NCBI RefSeq assembly: GCF_000384115.1 | Contig: NZ_KB913029.1 | Location: 1,646,907-1,710,906 of the forward strand | DNA length: 64,000 nt | Source: Sporichthya polymorpha DSM 43042 | GTDB taxonomy: Bacteria; Actinomycetota; Actinomycetes; Sporichthyales; Sporichthyaceae | Direction of reading: 5' to 3' | Shown: positions 52,934 to 61,183 of the stretch, in pieces | Layout of the letters: each line of letters starts with the position of its first letter | Numbering within the stretch: position 1 is the stretch's first letter | Translations under genes and position numbers: made by a program | Notes under the pieces: generated by a model | Seen by the model: only the letters and a program-made list of their open reading frames with translations | Told to the model about the DNA's origin: nothing | Databases searched by the model: none

Positions 52934-53770
52934 ACGGTGCTCGGGGTCGGCGTCGCCGCGGCGGCGCCGGTCGGCGGCGGTGACATCTGCCGGGCGAGCC
53001 GGCTGACCCTCGCCGACGGCCGGGTCGTGTTCGCGAAGACGCGGCCGGGCGCGCCCGCCGACTTCTTCCGCACCGAGGCCGAGGGTCTGCGGCGCCTCGA
53101 GGCGGCGGGCGGGGCGCCGGTGCCCGCGGTCCTCGACGTCACCGACGACGGCCTGGTGCTCGAGTGGATCGAGCCCGGACGACCCACCCCGGCGGCGGCC
53201 GAGGAGTTCGGTCGCGCGCTCGCGGCCACCCATGCGGCCGGGGCCGAGCAGTTCGGCGGGACCGGCGACGGCTATCTGGGCTCGCTCCGCCTGCCGAACC
53301 GCCCGGCGGCGACGTGGTCCGAGCTCTACGCCGAGCAACGGGTCGGGGCCGCGCTGCAGCACGCGGTCGACCGCGGCCGGATCGACGCCGCGGACGTCGC
53401 GCTGGTGGAGCAGGTCCTCGCGGTGCTGCCCACGGTGGCGGGGCCGGCCGAGCCACCCGCGCTGCTGCACGGCGACCTGTGGGCGGGAAACGTCCACTGG
53501 TCCGCGGCCGGGCCGGCGTACCTGATCGACCCCGCGGTGCACGGCGGCCACCGCGAGACCGACCTTGCGATGCTCGCCCTGTTCGGCTGCCCGCTGCTCG
53601 AGCGCATCCTCGGCGCGTACGACGAGGCCGCCCCGCTGGCCGACGGCTGGCGCGAGCGGGTCGCCCTGCACCAGCTCCACCCGGTCGTCGTCCACGCGGC
53701 GCTCTTCGGCGGCGGTTACGGCGCGCGGGCCGGACGGCTGGCCCGGGAGGTCCTGCGCGCGACACGATGA
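52913..53770 (+). CDS. Fructosamine kinase family protein, 285 aa
   Basis: Aminoglycoside-phosphotransferase-like fold. Catalytic loop LLHGDLWAGNVHW and metal-binding LIDPAVHGGHRETDLAML identify the FN3K-related branch that phosphorylates protein-bound fructosamines. GTG at 52913 chosen for the free spacing; ATG at 52919 also fits. Overlaps a palindromic repeat. Probably in an operon with the following membrane protein (gap 4 bp). Confidence 0.88.
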   Translation: MEMTSPTTVLGVGVAAAAPVGGGDICRASRLTLADGRVVFAKTRPGAPADFFRTEAEGLRRLEAAGGAPVPAVLDVTDDGLVLEWIEPGRPTPAAAEEFGRALAATHAAGAEQFGGTGDGYLGSLRLPNRPAATWSELYAEQRVGAALQHAVDRGRIDAADVALVEQVLAVLPTVAGPAEPPALLHGDLWAGNVHWSAAGPAYLIDPAVHGGHRETDLAMLALFGCPLLERILGAYDEAAPLADGWRERVALHQLHPVVVHAALFGGGYGARAGRLAREVLRATR

Positions 53771-53774
53771 CGCC

Positions 53775-56276
53775 GTGGACGCGACCCAGCTCCGCGACCC
53801 GACGCGGTGCCCCGACTGCGGCGTCGTTCTGACGGACCGTCCGGCGGCCTGTCCGTCCTGCGCGCTGCCGCTGCAGGGTCAGCTCGTCGAGCAGTTGTGG
53901 TGGGCGTCCCAGGCGGCGGCCGACGCCCTCGACGCCCGGGCCGCCCTGCTCCGCGCCCTCCGCGAGCCCACGACGGCCGCGCCCCCGCCCGCGCCGGCAC
54001 CCGCGGGGCCCACGACCCCGTGGCCGACGCCGACCTGGTCGCCGCCCGAGCGGCGGAAGCCACGGGAGACCGTCACGCCGCGGACGATCCAGCAGACCCT
54101 GCTCGCCCTCGGGGTGCTGCTGCTCGCGGTGGCGGCGCTCATCTTCACCGTCGTCGCCTGGGGGCGCCTCGGCATCGGCGGCCGGACGGCGATCCTCGCC
54201 GCGCTGACCGCCGCCGCCGCGGTCGGGACGCGGTTCGCGCACCGCCGCGAACTGCCCGGGACGGCCGAGGCGCTCGGGACGCTGACGCTCGCGCTGCTGC
54301 TGCTCGACGCGTACGGCATCCGCGAGAACGACCTCGCCGGCACCGGTGACACCGCCGCGGACGCGTACTGGGCCGCGGTACTCGGGACCCTCGCGGTGCT
54401 CGCGTTCCTCGCGCACCGCGTCCTCCCGCTGCGCGTGCTCCGGATCGCCGCCGCGGTCGGGGTTCAGCTGCCGCTGTTCGTCCTCGCCGACCGGTTCGGC
54501 GACGTCGCCGCGACGGTCGTTCTGCTCGCGCAGGGCACCGTCGTGCTCGGCGCGCTCCGGCCGGTGCGACCCGCGTCGGCGCGGCTGGTCCTGCTGGTCG
54601 GCGGTGGGCTGACCTGGGTCGGCAGCGCGATCAACGCCACCGTGCTCGCCTACGGCGAGGACGCGGACACCTCGATCGGCACAGCGGCCGGCGCCGGGTT
54701 GCTCGGGCTCGTGGCCGCAGGCGCCGCGACGCTCGCCCGGCACCACCGCGGCACGGTCGCGGCGCCCGAGATCGGGAGCGCGGTCGCGGCGACCGCGCTG
54801 CTCGGCGCCGCCCACGCCCCGATGCACCGCGCGTGGGAGCACGACGCGGCCACGGCCGGCGGAGTCGCGCTGCTCCTCGCCGTCGCGCTCACCCTCACCG
54901 CCGTGCCCCTCCCACGACAGTGGCGCGACGGCCCTCTGGTCGTTCTCGGGGTCGCCGGGCTCGCCGCGTTGCTCGACGTCGCGGAGCCGGTGACCCGCGC
55001 GGTGACCGGACCCTTCGAGTGGCTCGACGACCCGTGGTCGCAGCCGCTGGACTCGAACGCCCGCGAGGTGCTGGGCACGACCTGGCCCCACCACGGGACG
55101 GTCGCGGTGACCCTCGCCCTGCTCACGGCCGCGGCCGTGCTGATCGGCTTTCGGTTCCGGGCTCAACTGGCCGGCCAGGCTGCGGGGCTCGCCGCCGGCG
55201 TGCTCGCGACGGCAACCGCGGTCGTCCTGCCGGTGGCGACCGAGGCCCCGTACCTGGTCGCCGTGCTCGGCCTGGTCGGCACCGGCTGCGCGCTGCTGGT
55301 GTGGGCAGCGTTGTCCCGGCATCACGTCGTGGTCGCGATCGGGTTGACCGCGGCCGGATCGGTCGCGGCTGGGATCGGCCTCGTGTGGTCGCTGGCGGCG
55401 AGATCCGCGACGCCGCTCGCCCTCGCCGGCGTCCTGGCCGCGGCCGCGGTCGTGCGCGCCTTCGGTGGCCGCCACCTGGCCGGCCTGGTCGCGACAGGGG
55501 TCGCAACGGCGGCCGCGGTCGCCGAGGTCGGCGTCCTCACCCGCATCGCCGACGTCTCGGCCGCCGCCGCCGGAACGGCCGCGGTGACGGCGGCCGGTGT
55601 CCTCGCGGTCGCGGCGGGCCTGGTCGGCCGGGAGCTCGAGCGGCGGACGCTCGAGCTCTCCGCCCTCGGCGCCGCCGTCGTGGCCTTCGGTGCGGTGAAG
55701 TCCGACGGTCACTGGAGCTCGCTCGCGCTGCTCGCCGGTGGCGTGGCGGCCGCGCTCGTCGCGCTCCGCCGCGACCGGCGCCCGGCCGGCTGGCTCGCCG
55801 GGGCGCTCCTCACCCTCAGCAGCTGGGTACGCCTCGCGATGGCGGACGTCCAGACCCCCGAGGCGTACACGACCGGGCCGGCCGTCGCGCTGGTGATCGC
55901 GGGTGCGTTCGCCGCGCGCCGCGATGCGGAGCTGTCGTCGTGGCGCGCCTACGGCGCCGGCCTGACGGTCGGGTTCGCGCCCAGCCTGGTCGCGACGCCC
56001 GGCGACGACGGGCTGCTGCGGCCCCTGCTGCTCGGCGGGGTCTCGCTGGTCGTCCTGCTCGCCGGCGTCCGGTTCCGGCTGCAGGCGCCGCTCGTCCTCG
56101 GGGCGGTCGTGCTCGCCGTCGACGCGCTGATCCAGATCGGCCCGTACGCCGCCGCGCTCCCGCGGTGGGTCAGCATCGGCGGGGCGGGACTGCTCCTGCT
56201 CGTCCTCGGCGTCAGCTTCGAGCGGCGGCTGCGGGAGCTGCGGCGGGTGGCCGCCCGCCTGGCCGAACTCGGCTGA
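53775..56276 (+). CDS. Large multi-pass membrane protein with N-terminal zinc ribbon, 833 aa
   Basis: The first 40 residues carry CPDC...CPSC, a zinc ribbon. A Pro-rich tether of 60 residues (about 50-100) leads to about twenty hydrophobic helices (about 105-815), with short charged loops and a basic end RRLRELRRVAARLAELG. Similar proteins in streptomycetes are the SCO7613-like uncharacterised family. Function unknown. GTG start at the ribbon boundary. Confidence 0.82.
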   Translation: MDATQLRDPTRCPDCGVVLTDRPAACPSCALPLQGQLVEQLWWASQAAADALDARAALLRALREPTTAAPPPAPAPAGPTTPWPTPTWSPPERRKPRETVTPRTIQQTLLALGVLLLAVAALIFTVVAWGRLGIGGRTAILAALTAAAAVGTRFAHRRELPGTAEALGTLTLALLLLDAYGIRENDLAGTGDTAADAYWAAVLGTLAVLAFLAHRVLPLRVLRIAAAVGVQLPLFVLADRFGDVAATVVLLAQGTVVLGALRPVRPASARLVLLVGGGLTWVGSAINATVLAYGEDADTSIGTAAGAGLLGLVAAGAATLARHHRGTVAAPEIGSAVAATALLGAAHAPMHRAWEHDAATAGGVALLLAVALTLTAVPLPRQWRDGPLVVLGVAGLAALLDVAEPVTRAVTGPFEWLDDPWSQPLDSNAREVLGTTWPHHGTVAVTLALLTAAAVLIGFRFRAQLAGQAAGLAAGVLATATAVVLPVATEAPYLVAVLGLVGTGCALLVWAALSRHHVVVAIGLTAAGSVAAGIGLVWSLAARSATPLALAGVLAAAAVVRAFGGRHLAGLVATGVATAAAVAEVGVLTRIADVSAAAAGTAAVTAAGVLAVAAGLVGRELERRTLELSALGAAVVAFGAVKSDGHWSSLALLAGGVAAALVALRRDRRPAGWLAGALLTLSSWVRLAMADVQTPEAYTTGPAVALVIAGAFAARRDAELSSWRAYGAGLTVGFAPSLVATPGDDGLLRPLLLGGVSLVVLLAGVRFRLQAPLVLGAVVLAVDALIQIGPYAAALPRWVSIGGAGLLLLVLGVSFERRLRELRRVAARLAELG

Positions 56277-56355
56277 CCCCACCGGCGTTGGGTAGCGTCG
56301 GGGCCGACGGGCCCGACGAGCGGGCCGACAGCGATCCGATCTCTGGAGTGACGGT

Positions 56356-56841
56356 ATGGCCATTGCGGTGGGCGACAAGGTTCCCGACGTCGAGGTGAAG
56401 GTGCTCGGCGAGGACGGCATGCCGGCCTCGGTCAGCAGCGCCGAGGTGCTCGGCAGCGGCAAGGTCGTGCTCTTCGCCGTCCCCGGCGCCTTCACCCCGG
56501 GCTGCAGCAAGCAGCACCTGCCCGGCTTCGTCCAGGGCGCCGACGCGCTCGCCGGCAAGGGCGTCGACAAGATCGTGTGCATCGCGGTCAACGACGCGTG
56601 GACCCTCGACGCGTGGGCCGACGCCCAGGGCGCCAAGGGCAAGATCGAGATGCTCGCCGACGGCAACGCGAACTTCGCGAACGCGATGGGTCTGACCTTC
56701 GACGGCGCCGGCTTCGGCCTCGGCACCCGCTCGCAGCGCTACGCCGCGGTCATCGAGGACGGCACGATCACCAAGCTCGAGGTCGAGCCGGGCCCGGGCG
56801 TCAACGCCTCCTCGTGCGAGAACATCCTCGCCAAGCTCTGA
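56356..56841 (+). CDS. Peroxiredoxin (Prx5-type), 161 aa
   Basis: Thioredoxin-fold peroxidase that reduces H2O2 and alkyl peroxides. Peroxidatic Cys50 lies in VPGAFTPGCSKQHLPGF, the Prx5 signature; another Cys at about 154 (SSCENIL) could resolve it. Ends NILAKL. ATG with a weak leader. Hairpin with perfect 16-bp arms follows. Confidence 0.94.
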   Translation: MAIAVGDKVPDVEVKVLGEDGMPASVSSAEVLGSGKVVLFAVPGAFTPGCSKQHLPGFVQGADALAGKGVDKIVCIAVNDAWTLDAWADAQGAKGKIEMLADGNANFANAMGLTFDGAGFGLGTRSQRYAAVIEDGTITKLEVEPGPGVNASSCENILAKL

Positions 56842-56850
56842 TCTGCTCCA

Positions 56851-56894
56851 ACGTCCGAAGAAGTGGCTGCTATCGCGACCACTTCTTCGGACGT
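56851..56894. terminator. Convergent terminator hairpin
   Basis: Perfect 16-bp arms 56851-56866 and 56879-56894 around a 12-base loop, between the convergent peroxiredoxin and methyltransferase genes. Confidence 0.85.
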
Positions 56895-56899
56895 AGCGG

Positions 56900-57664
56900 T
56901 CACGCCGCCGGCTTGCGCGCGCTGACGAAGACCAGCGGGAGCCACGGCCCGCCGTACCAGGCCTCGGGGCCGGCGGAGCGGGAGCTGACGTCCTCGCAGC
57001 CGAGCTCGGTGAGCCGCTCGGCGTAGCGGCGGGTGTTGCGGACGTCGGCGATCAGGATCCGACCGCCGGGCTTGGTCACCCGGACCGCCTCGTCGACCGC
57101 CGCCGCGCGCGTCGCGGGCGAGCCGAGCCGGCCGATCCCGCCGCCGGAGACGACGAGGTCGAACTGGTTGCCCTCGGAGGCGAGGTCGTCGATGTCGCCC
57201 GGAAGAAACTGAACCCGGTCGGCGACACCTTCGGCCTGGGCGTTGTTGCGCGCGATCTGGTCGTCCGCGCCGCGGCGGGCGCCGGCCAGCACACCGCTCC
57301 GGGCCCACAGGTCGACGCCGATCACCTTGCCGTCGGGCACCCGAGCCGCGACCAGGGTCGTGACCGCACCGCGGGCGCACCCGACGTCGAGCACCGCCTC
57401 GTCCCCGCGCAGATCCAGCGCGCCGAGCTCCCGGGACCAGGCCCGGAAGCGGCCGCGCCGCGTCGCGTGCAGGTAGGCCAGCGCGATCCCCAGCAGCACG
57501 GCGCCGAAGCCGACCAGCCACCAGCCCTGGCTGTCCCCGTCCTCACGGGTGGCCTGCGTGTAGCCGGCCTGCATCATGATCAGCGCGAGGAACGCCTGGA
57601 CGGCGGGGATGAACGGCGCCTCGATGCCGTAGTAGCCCGCGCGCCCGGCGCTGGAGTGCAGCAT
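56900..57664 (-). CDS. Membrane-anchored class I methyltransferase, 254 aa
   Basis: Two hydrophobic helices at the N-terminus (about 15-32 and 44-62) anchor the protein; SAM motif I is AVLDVGCARGAV (about 90-101) and later motifs are PGDIDDLA and PGGRILIADV. The cytosolic domain is thus at the membrane face. Substrate unknown. ATG giving MLHSSAGRAG chosen; upstream extension is non-family. Confidence 0.84.
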   Translation of the reverse strand: MLHSSAGRAGYYGIEAPFIPAVQAFLALIMMQAGYTQATREDGDSQGWWLVGFGAVLLGIALAYLHATRRGRFRAWSRELGALDLRGDEAVLDVGCARGAVTTLVAARVPDGKVIGVDLWARSGVLAGARRGADDQIARNNAQAEGVADRVQFLPGDIDDLASEGNQFDLVVSGGGIGRLGSPATRAAAVDEAVRVTKPGGRILIADVRNTRRYAERLTELGCEDVSSRSAGPEAWYGGPWLPLVFVSARKPAA

Positions 57665-57699
57665 GCGGACATCCTGCCGCCCCGGGAGGGGCGGGCGGG

Positions 57700-57960
57700 T
57701 CAGGCAGCCTGGGCGACCAGGCCGACGCCGGTCGCGATCGTCGCGGCGAACAGCAGGAAGCACAGCACGAGCAGCGCGGCGTCCCCGTTCAGCCGGCGAC
57801 GACGCCAGCCCACGCGGGCCCGGAACAGCCAGTACCGCGCGGCGCTGCGCCGACGGACCCGGGTCGGTAGCGGCGGGACGTCGCGGACGGGCGACGCGGC
57901 GGCCGACAGCGGCTCGAGGGGGAGGCCCGCCGGCTCGACGCGCTCCGTTGTCCGGCTCAC
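57700..57960 (-). CDS. Small membrane protein, 86 aa
   Basis: A cytosolic N-terminus rich in Arg/Pro and a single C-terminal helix (LLVLCFLLFAATIATGVGL). GTG at 57960 chosen because GGGAGG is 7 nt upstream. Divergent from the GntR-XdhC regulator with a palindrome between. Possibly its target. No known family. Confidence 0.65.
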   Translation of the reverse strand: MSRTTERVEPAGLPLEPLSAAASPVRDVPPLPTRVRRRSAARYWLFRARVGWRRRRLNGDAALLVLCFLLFAATIATGVGLVAQAA

Positions 57961-57994
57961 GGCGTACCTCCCTCTCACTCGTTCCGCCCCGAGT

Positions 57995-58004
57995 TCTCTA
58001 GAGA
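57995..58004. promoter_or_regulatory. Palindrome TCTCTAGAGA between divergent genes
   Basis: Perfect 10-bp dyad, extended by TT/GA on either side, in a local AT-rich patch. GntR-family regulators often bind short AT-flanked dyads; the gntR-like gene begins 150 bp away. Confidence 0.45.
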
Positions 58005-58153
58005 GATTAGAAAGTCGACCGGTTCGAGTGTCAAGAGTGATTAAGGAGGGGTATGGGCGTCTTTCGGGGTCAGGTCTTCTCTTCTACGGTGAGGCCACGT
58101 TCGACCGGGTTCGTCCCGGATCGTCCTGGAGCTCACTTCGGAGGCGACCGGCG

Positions 58154-58960
58154 ATGGCCGATCAGGAGGACCCGAAACCCCTGAAGTACCGTCGCATCGC
58201 CGACGACCTGCGGTCCGGCATCGCGCGGGGTGAGTACGCCCCCGGCCGTGCCCTGCCCGGCGAGAACGACCTGATGGCGCGGTACCGGGTCGCCCGCATG
58301 ACCGTCCGCCAGGCGCTGGCCGAACTGCAGCGGGAAGGCCTCGCCGTCGCCCGCCGCGGGTCGGGTGTGTACGTGAGCGCGAGCGCCGGGACGGCGGCCG
58401 GCCCGGCGGCGGACACGCTGGCCGAAACCGCCACCCCGGAGACGGCCGCCGTCGATCCCTCCTGCGCGGTCGCGCACGGAAGCCCGGCCGAGGCCCCGAC
58501 CCGCGGCCTGGTGGTGGTCTTCGCCGGCGAGACCGCCCGCCACCTGCTGAGTTTCGGCGCCGCCTGCGGGTTCCGCGGCGTGCTCGTCGAGCCCGACCCC
58601 GAGCACGCCGAACGCGCGCGGACCTGGGCCCCGGCCGTGGTGAGCGCGGTCGCCGACGCCGGCCTCGACGCCGACTGCGACGTCGTGGTCTCCGACCACC
58701 ACCGCGACGGCCTGGGGCTCGTCCTGCGTGACGCGCTCGCCGGGAGCAGTCGGTGGATCGGCGTGCTCGGCAATCCCCGGCACCCCGGGCCCCACCGCGA
58801 GCAGCTCCGGGCGCTCGGCGTCCCCCCGGCCGAGATCGACCGCGTCCACCGGCCGATCGGCCTCAACATCGGCTCCCGGACCCCGGCCGAGATCGCCATC
58901 TCGACCCTCGCCGGCCTGATCGCCGACCGCAACGGCCGGCCCGGGGGCTTTGCCTTCTAG
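58154..58960 (+). CDS. GntR winged-helix regulator fused to an XdhC-type Rossmann domain, 268 aa
   Basis: Residues 10-76 are a full GntR DNA-binding domain (KYRRIADDLRSGI, LPGENDLMARY, RMTVRQALAEL, RRGSGVYV). After an Ala/Thr linker, residues about 117-260 match the C-terminal domain of XdhC, the molybdenum-hydroxylase maturation chaperone: DVVVSDHHRDGLGLV, WIGVLGNPR, HREQLRALGV, IHRPIGL-like VHRPIGLNIGSRTPAEIA. The glycine loop reads VFAGETARHL and has lost the usual GxGxxA. Usual GntR effectors (UTRA/FCD) are absent. ATG preceded by GGAG. No Mo-enzyme genes adjoin. Confidence 0.86.
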   Translation: MADQEDPKPLKYRRIADDLRSGIARGEYAPGRALPGENDLMARYRVARMTVRQALAELQREGLAVARRGSGVYVSASAGTAAGPAADTLAETATPETAAVDPSCAVAHGSPAEAPTRGLVVVFAGETARHLLSFGAACGFRGVLVEPDPEHAERARTWAPAVVSAVADAGLDADCDVVVSDHHRDGLGLVLRDALAGSSRWIGVLGNPRHPGPHREQLRALGVPPAEIDRVHRPIGLNIGSRTPAEIAISTLAGLIADRNGRPGGFAF

Positions 58961-59814
58961 GACTCCGCTGAATAATCCGCGCGGTCCTCGACCGTGTCCT
59001 CGGCCGGCGCCGCCGGGGCGGAGGGCGAGGGCGAGGGCGACGGCTGCGGGGCGGGCGTGGGCTCGGGTGCGAGGGTCGCGGCCTGGGAGGGGCCGACGTA
59101 CGCGTCGTGCCGGTCGAAGTAGAGGCCGCCGTTCACCAGGGGCCGGTTGTACAGCTCCGAGACCGTGACGAACGTGTAGCCGCGCGCCTTGAGCGTCGCG
59201 AGGATCCGCGGCACCGCGTCGACGGTCGTCTTGTGGATGTCGTGCAGCAGCACGATCTCCCCGGGCGAGGTGGCGTTGACCACGCGCCGGTAGACGGTGT
59301 CCGCGTTGCGGTCCTTCCAGTCCTCCGGGTCGAGGGACCACAGGATGATCGGCCACTCGCGCGCGCCGAGGACGGTCTGCACCCGCGTGTTCACCGAGCC
59401 GTACGGCGGACGCATCAACGTCGGGCGGGTGCCGAGAAGCGACTCGATGAGGTCGGCGGACCGGGTCAGCTGGCTGCGCACCTGGTCGTCGGTGAGCGCG
59501 GTCAGCTGCCGGTGGCTCCAGGTGTGGGTCGCGATCTCGTGCCCCGCCGCGGCGATCTTCTTCAGCGCCGCCGGGCGCGCGGCGGACACGTCACCGAGGA
59601 CGAAGAACGTCACCCGGGCGCCGGCGTCGTCGAGGGCCTGCAGCAGGCGGTCGGTGTAGAGGCCGGGCCCGTCGTCGAACGTGATCGCGACGCACTTCGC
59701 CACGCGGCAGTCGACGCTCCGGCGCTCCGACGCCGCGCCGGCTCCGTACGCCGCCGACCCCACCAGCGCGAGCGCGGCCACGCCGCTCGCCAGCCACTTC
59801 CGTCCCGGGTTCAC
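58957..59814 (-). CDS. Secreted polysaccharide deacetylase, 285 aa
   Basis: NodB-type metal hydrolase removing acetyl groups from a GlcNAc-containing polysaccharide. Motifs: ITFDDGPG (metal/catalytic Asp), HEIATHTWSH (metal His pair), RPPYGS and LLHDIHK. Signal anchor LASGVAALALVGSAAYG precedes it. The C-terminal 45 residues are Pro/Ser-rich (PTPAPQPSPSPSPS). GTG at 59814 chosen for signal spacing. Overlaps the convergent regulator gene end by 4 bp. Confidence 0.92.
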   Translation of the reverse strand: MNPGRKWLASGVAALALVGSAAYGAGAASERRSVDCRVAKCVAITFDDGPGLYTDRLLQALDDAGARVTFFVLGDVSAARPAALKKIAAAGHEIATHTWSHRQLTALTDDQVRSQLTRSADLIESLLGTRPTLMRPPYGSVNTRVQTVLGAREWPIILWSLDPEDWKDRNADTVYRRVVNATSPGEIVLLHDIHKTTVDAVPRILATLKARGYTFVTVSELYNRPLVNGGLYFDRHDAYVGPSQAATLAPEPTPAPQPSPSPSPSAPAAPAEDTVEDRADYSAES

Positions 59815-59949
59815 GGGCGTAGCGTCCCGGTTCGGGCGCGCCCGGGATGTCCGGTTTCCTCGTTCTTGTCCGACTTGACCCGTTGCCGACGCGACCGGCA
59901 CCCGGCGGCGCCGGACCTGATCTCGGGACCCGCCAGGAGCGCAGGGCCG

Positions 59950-60792
59950 CTACCGCGACGCGTGACGGCGGCGCTGCACGACCGCGGCCGACGTGGCGGC
60001 GACGCGGGCGTTCCGGCGCCCGTGAGCGACCACGGCACCGCCGGCCAGCAGCAGCGGCAGGAGCGCGTAGAGCGCCTCGGGCATCAGGTTCCAGTCGCCG
60101 GAGGCGGACTCCGGACCACCGCCGGCGGCGAGGTTCAGGGTGTCGACCCCGTTGCGGGACGCCAGATCCGTCAGCGGTGCGGCGAGGGCCATGCCCTCCT
60201 TGGTCGTGGGCGAGGCCTTCTCCGTGCCGAGCACCTGCGCGGCACGCAGCTTGGCCTGGCGCTCGAGCTGGCGCTGCGTCCTGGCCGTGAGCAGGTCCTC
60301 CGCGACGTTCCGGCCGGCGGCGGTGTCGAGCTTGCTGCCGGGCGGCGCGACCGCGGTCGGCACGGCGCTCCCGGTGTTGCGGGACTTCGCGCCGCTCGAG
60401 GTCTGTGCATCCGGGACCGACCACGAGTTCACCGTGGCCTCGTCCCCGGCGCCCGAGGTGGCCTCGGGGGCCTCGGCGGGCGCGGCCGCAGGTTCCGGGG
60501 CGGTGTCGACGACCGCTGCGAGTCCGAGCGCCTCGGTCACGGAGGCGATCGGCAACTCCGCGGTCGTCACCTCGACGTCGGGCAGGGGCACGCCCAGGTC
60601 GGGGACGGCGAGCTGAGCGCCCGCGAGGTCCACCGACGCGATCGGCGGGGTGTCGGCGGCCTCGTCCGCGAACGTCGCCGCGGGTAACGCCATCGCCGTT
60701 CCGGTCAGGACCGACGCACACGCCGCCACGATTGCGACCCGACGCCCGCGGCCGTACCGCGGGCTCGGGAGCGATCCGTATGCCGAACTCAT
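59950..60792 (-). CDS. Secreted protein with C-terminal membrane anchor, 280 aa
   Basis: Signal peptide (RGRRVAIVAACASVLTGTAMAL, cut near ATFA), an Ala/Pro/Asp-rich extracellular region with no motif, and near the end ALLPLLLAGGAVV (helix) plus basic RRNARVAATSAAVVQRRRHASR. Could be a wall- or membrane-linked exported protein. No catalytic motif recognised. ATG preceded by a leader that can fold (see 60793-61183). 135 bp from the deacetylase gene on the same strand. Confidence 0.7.
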   Translation of the reverse strand: MSSAYGSLPSPRYGRGRRVAIVAACASVLTGTAMALPAATFADEAADTPPIASVDLAGAQLAVPDLGVPLPDVEVTTAELPIASVTEALGLAAVVDTAPEPAAAPAEAPEATSGAGDEATVNSWSVPDAQTSSGAKSRNTGSAVPTAVAPPGSKLDTAAGRNVAEDLLTARTQRQLERQAKLRAAQVLGTEKASPTTKEGMALAAPLTDLASRNGVDTLNLAAGGGPESASGDWNLMPEALYALLPLLLAGGAVVAHGRRNARVAATSAAVVQRRRHASR

Positions 60793-61183
60793 ATGGCCCA
60801 GCCTTTGCACTCGCACCGATTCCGGAGACGACGGGGCCGACTACCCCCCGTGGCCAGGCGAGCCCCCTCAGTGACACGCCTTGCCGAGACCATAACTGGG
60901 CAAAGAAGCTAAATCAAAGGCCGGTTCCCCTCTCGAATCCCCCCCAATCCCCCGGGGGGTAGATCAATCTGACGACTTCGTCATGATCGAAACGGCCCGG
61001 ACCTGCGCAAATCGGTCCCAACCGGCGAGCCGGTCGAACCCGAGAACCCGACACATCTCTTAGCGGACGTTCAGCCGAACGGCCGTCGCGGACGACGCTC
61101 CGCGACGACTACAAGCCCACGCTGTGAGACAACCGGGGCCCGCCGCGGTGTCACGCACCGCGACGGCGGCCGCTAGGAGTCCG
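60793..61183. other. Non-coding stretch with a structured leader on the minus strand
   Basis: About 390 bp without a supported gene. On the minus strand just upstream of 60792, CTCGC and GCGAG enclose ACGGGG-N9-CCCCGT, a nested stem arrangement; further out are CCCCCGGGGGG near 60950 and TGACGA-CT-TCGTCA near 60973. No riboswitch class recognised with confidence. Confidence 0.5.

Noticed and set aside
53139-56726. Long minus-strand open frame opposite the kinase-like and membrane protein genes
   Set aside because: Composition is Arg/Gly/Asp-rich nonsense, typical of the antisense of Ala/Leu/Val-coding GC-rich genes; the plus strand has clear domains.
60793-60900. ydaO (c-di-AMP) or c-di-GMP riboswitch before the secreted protein gene
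   Set aside because: The conserved words of those aptamers could not be found in order; only generic stems were seen.
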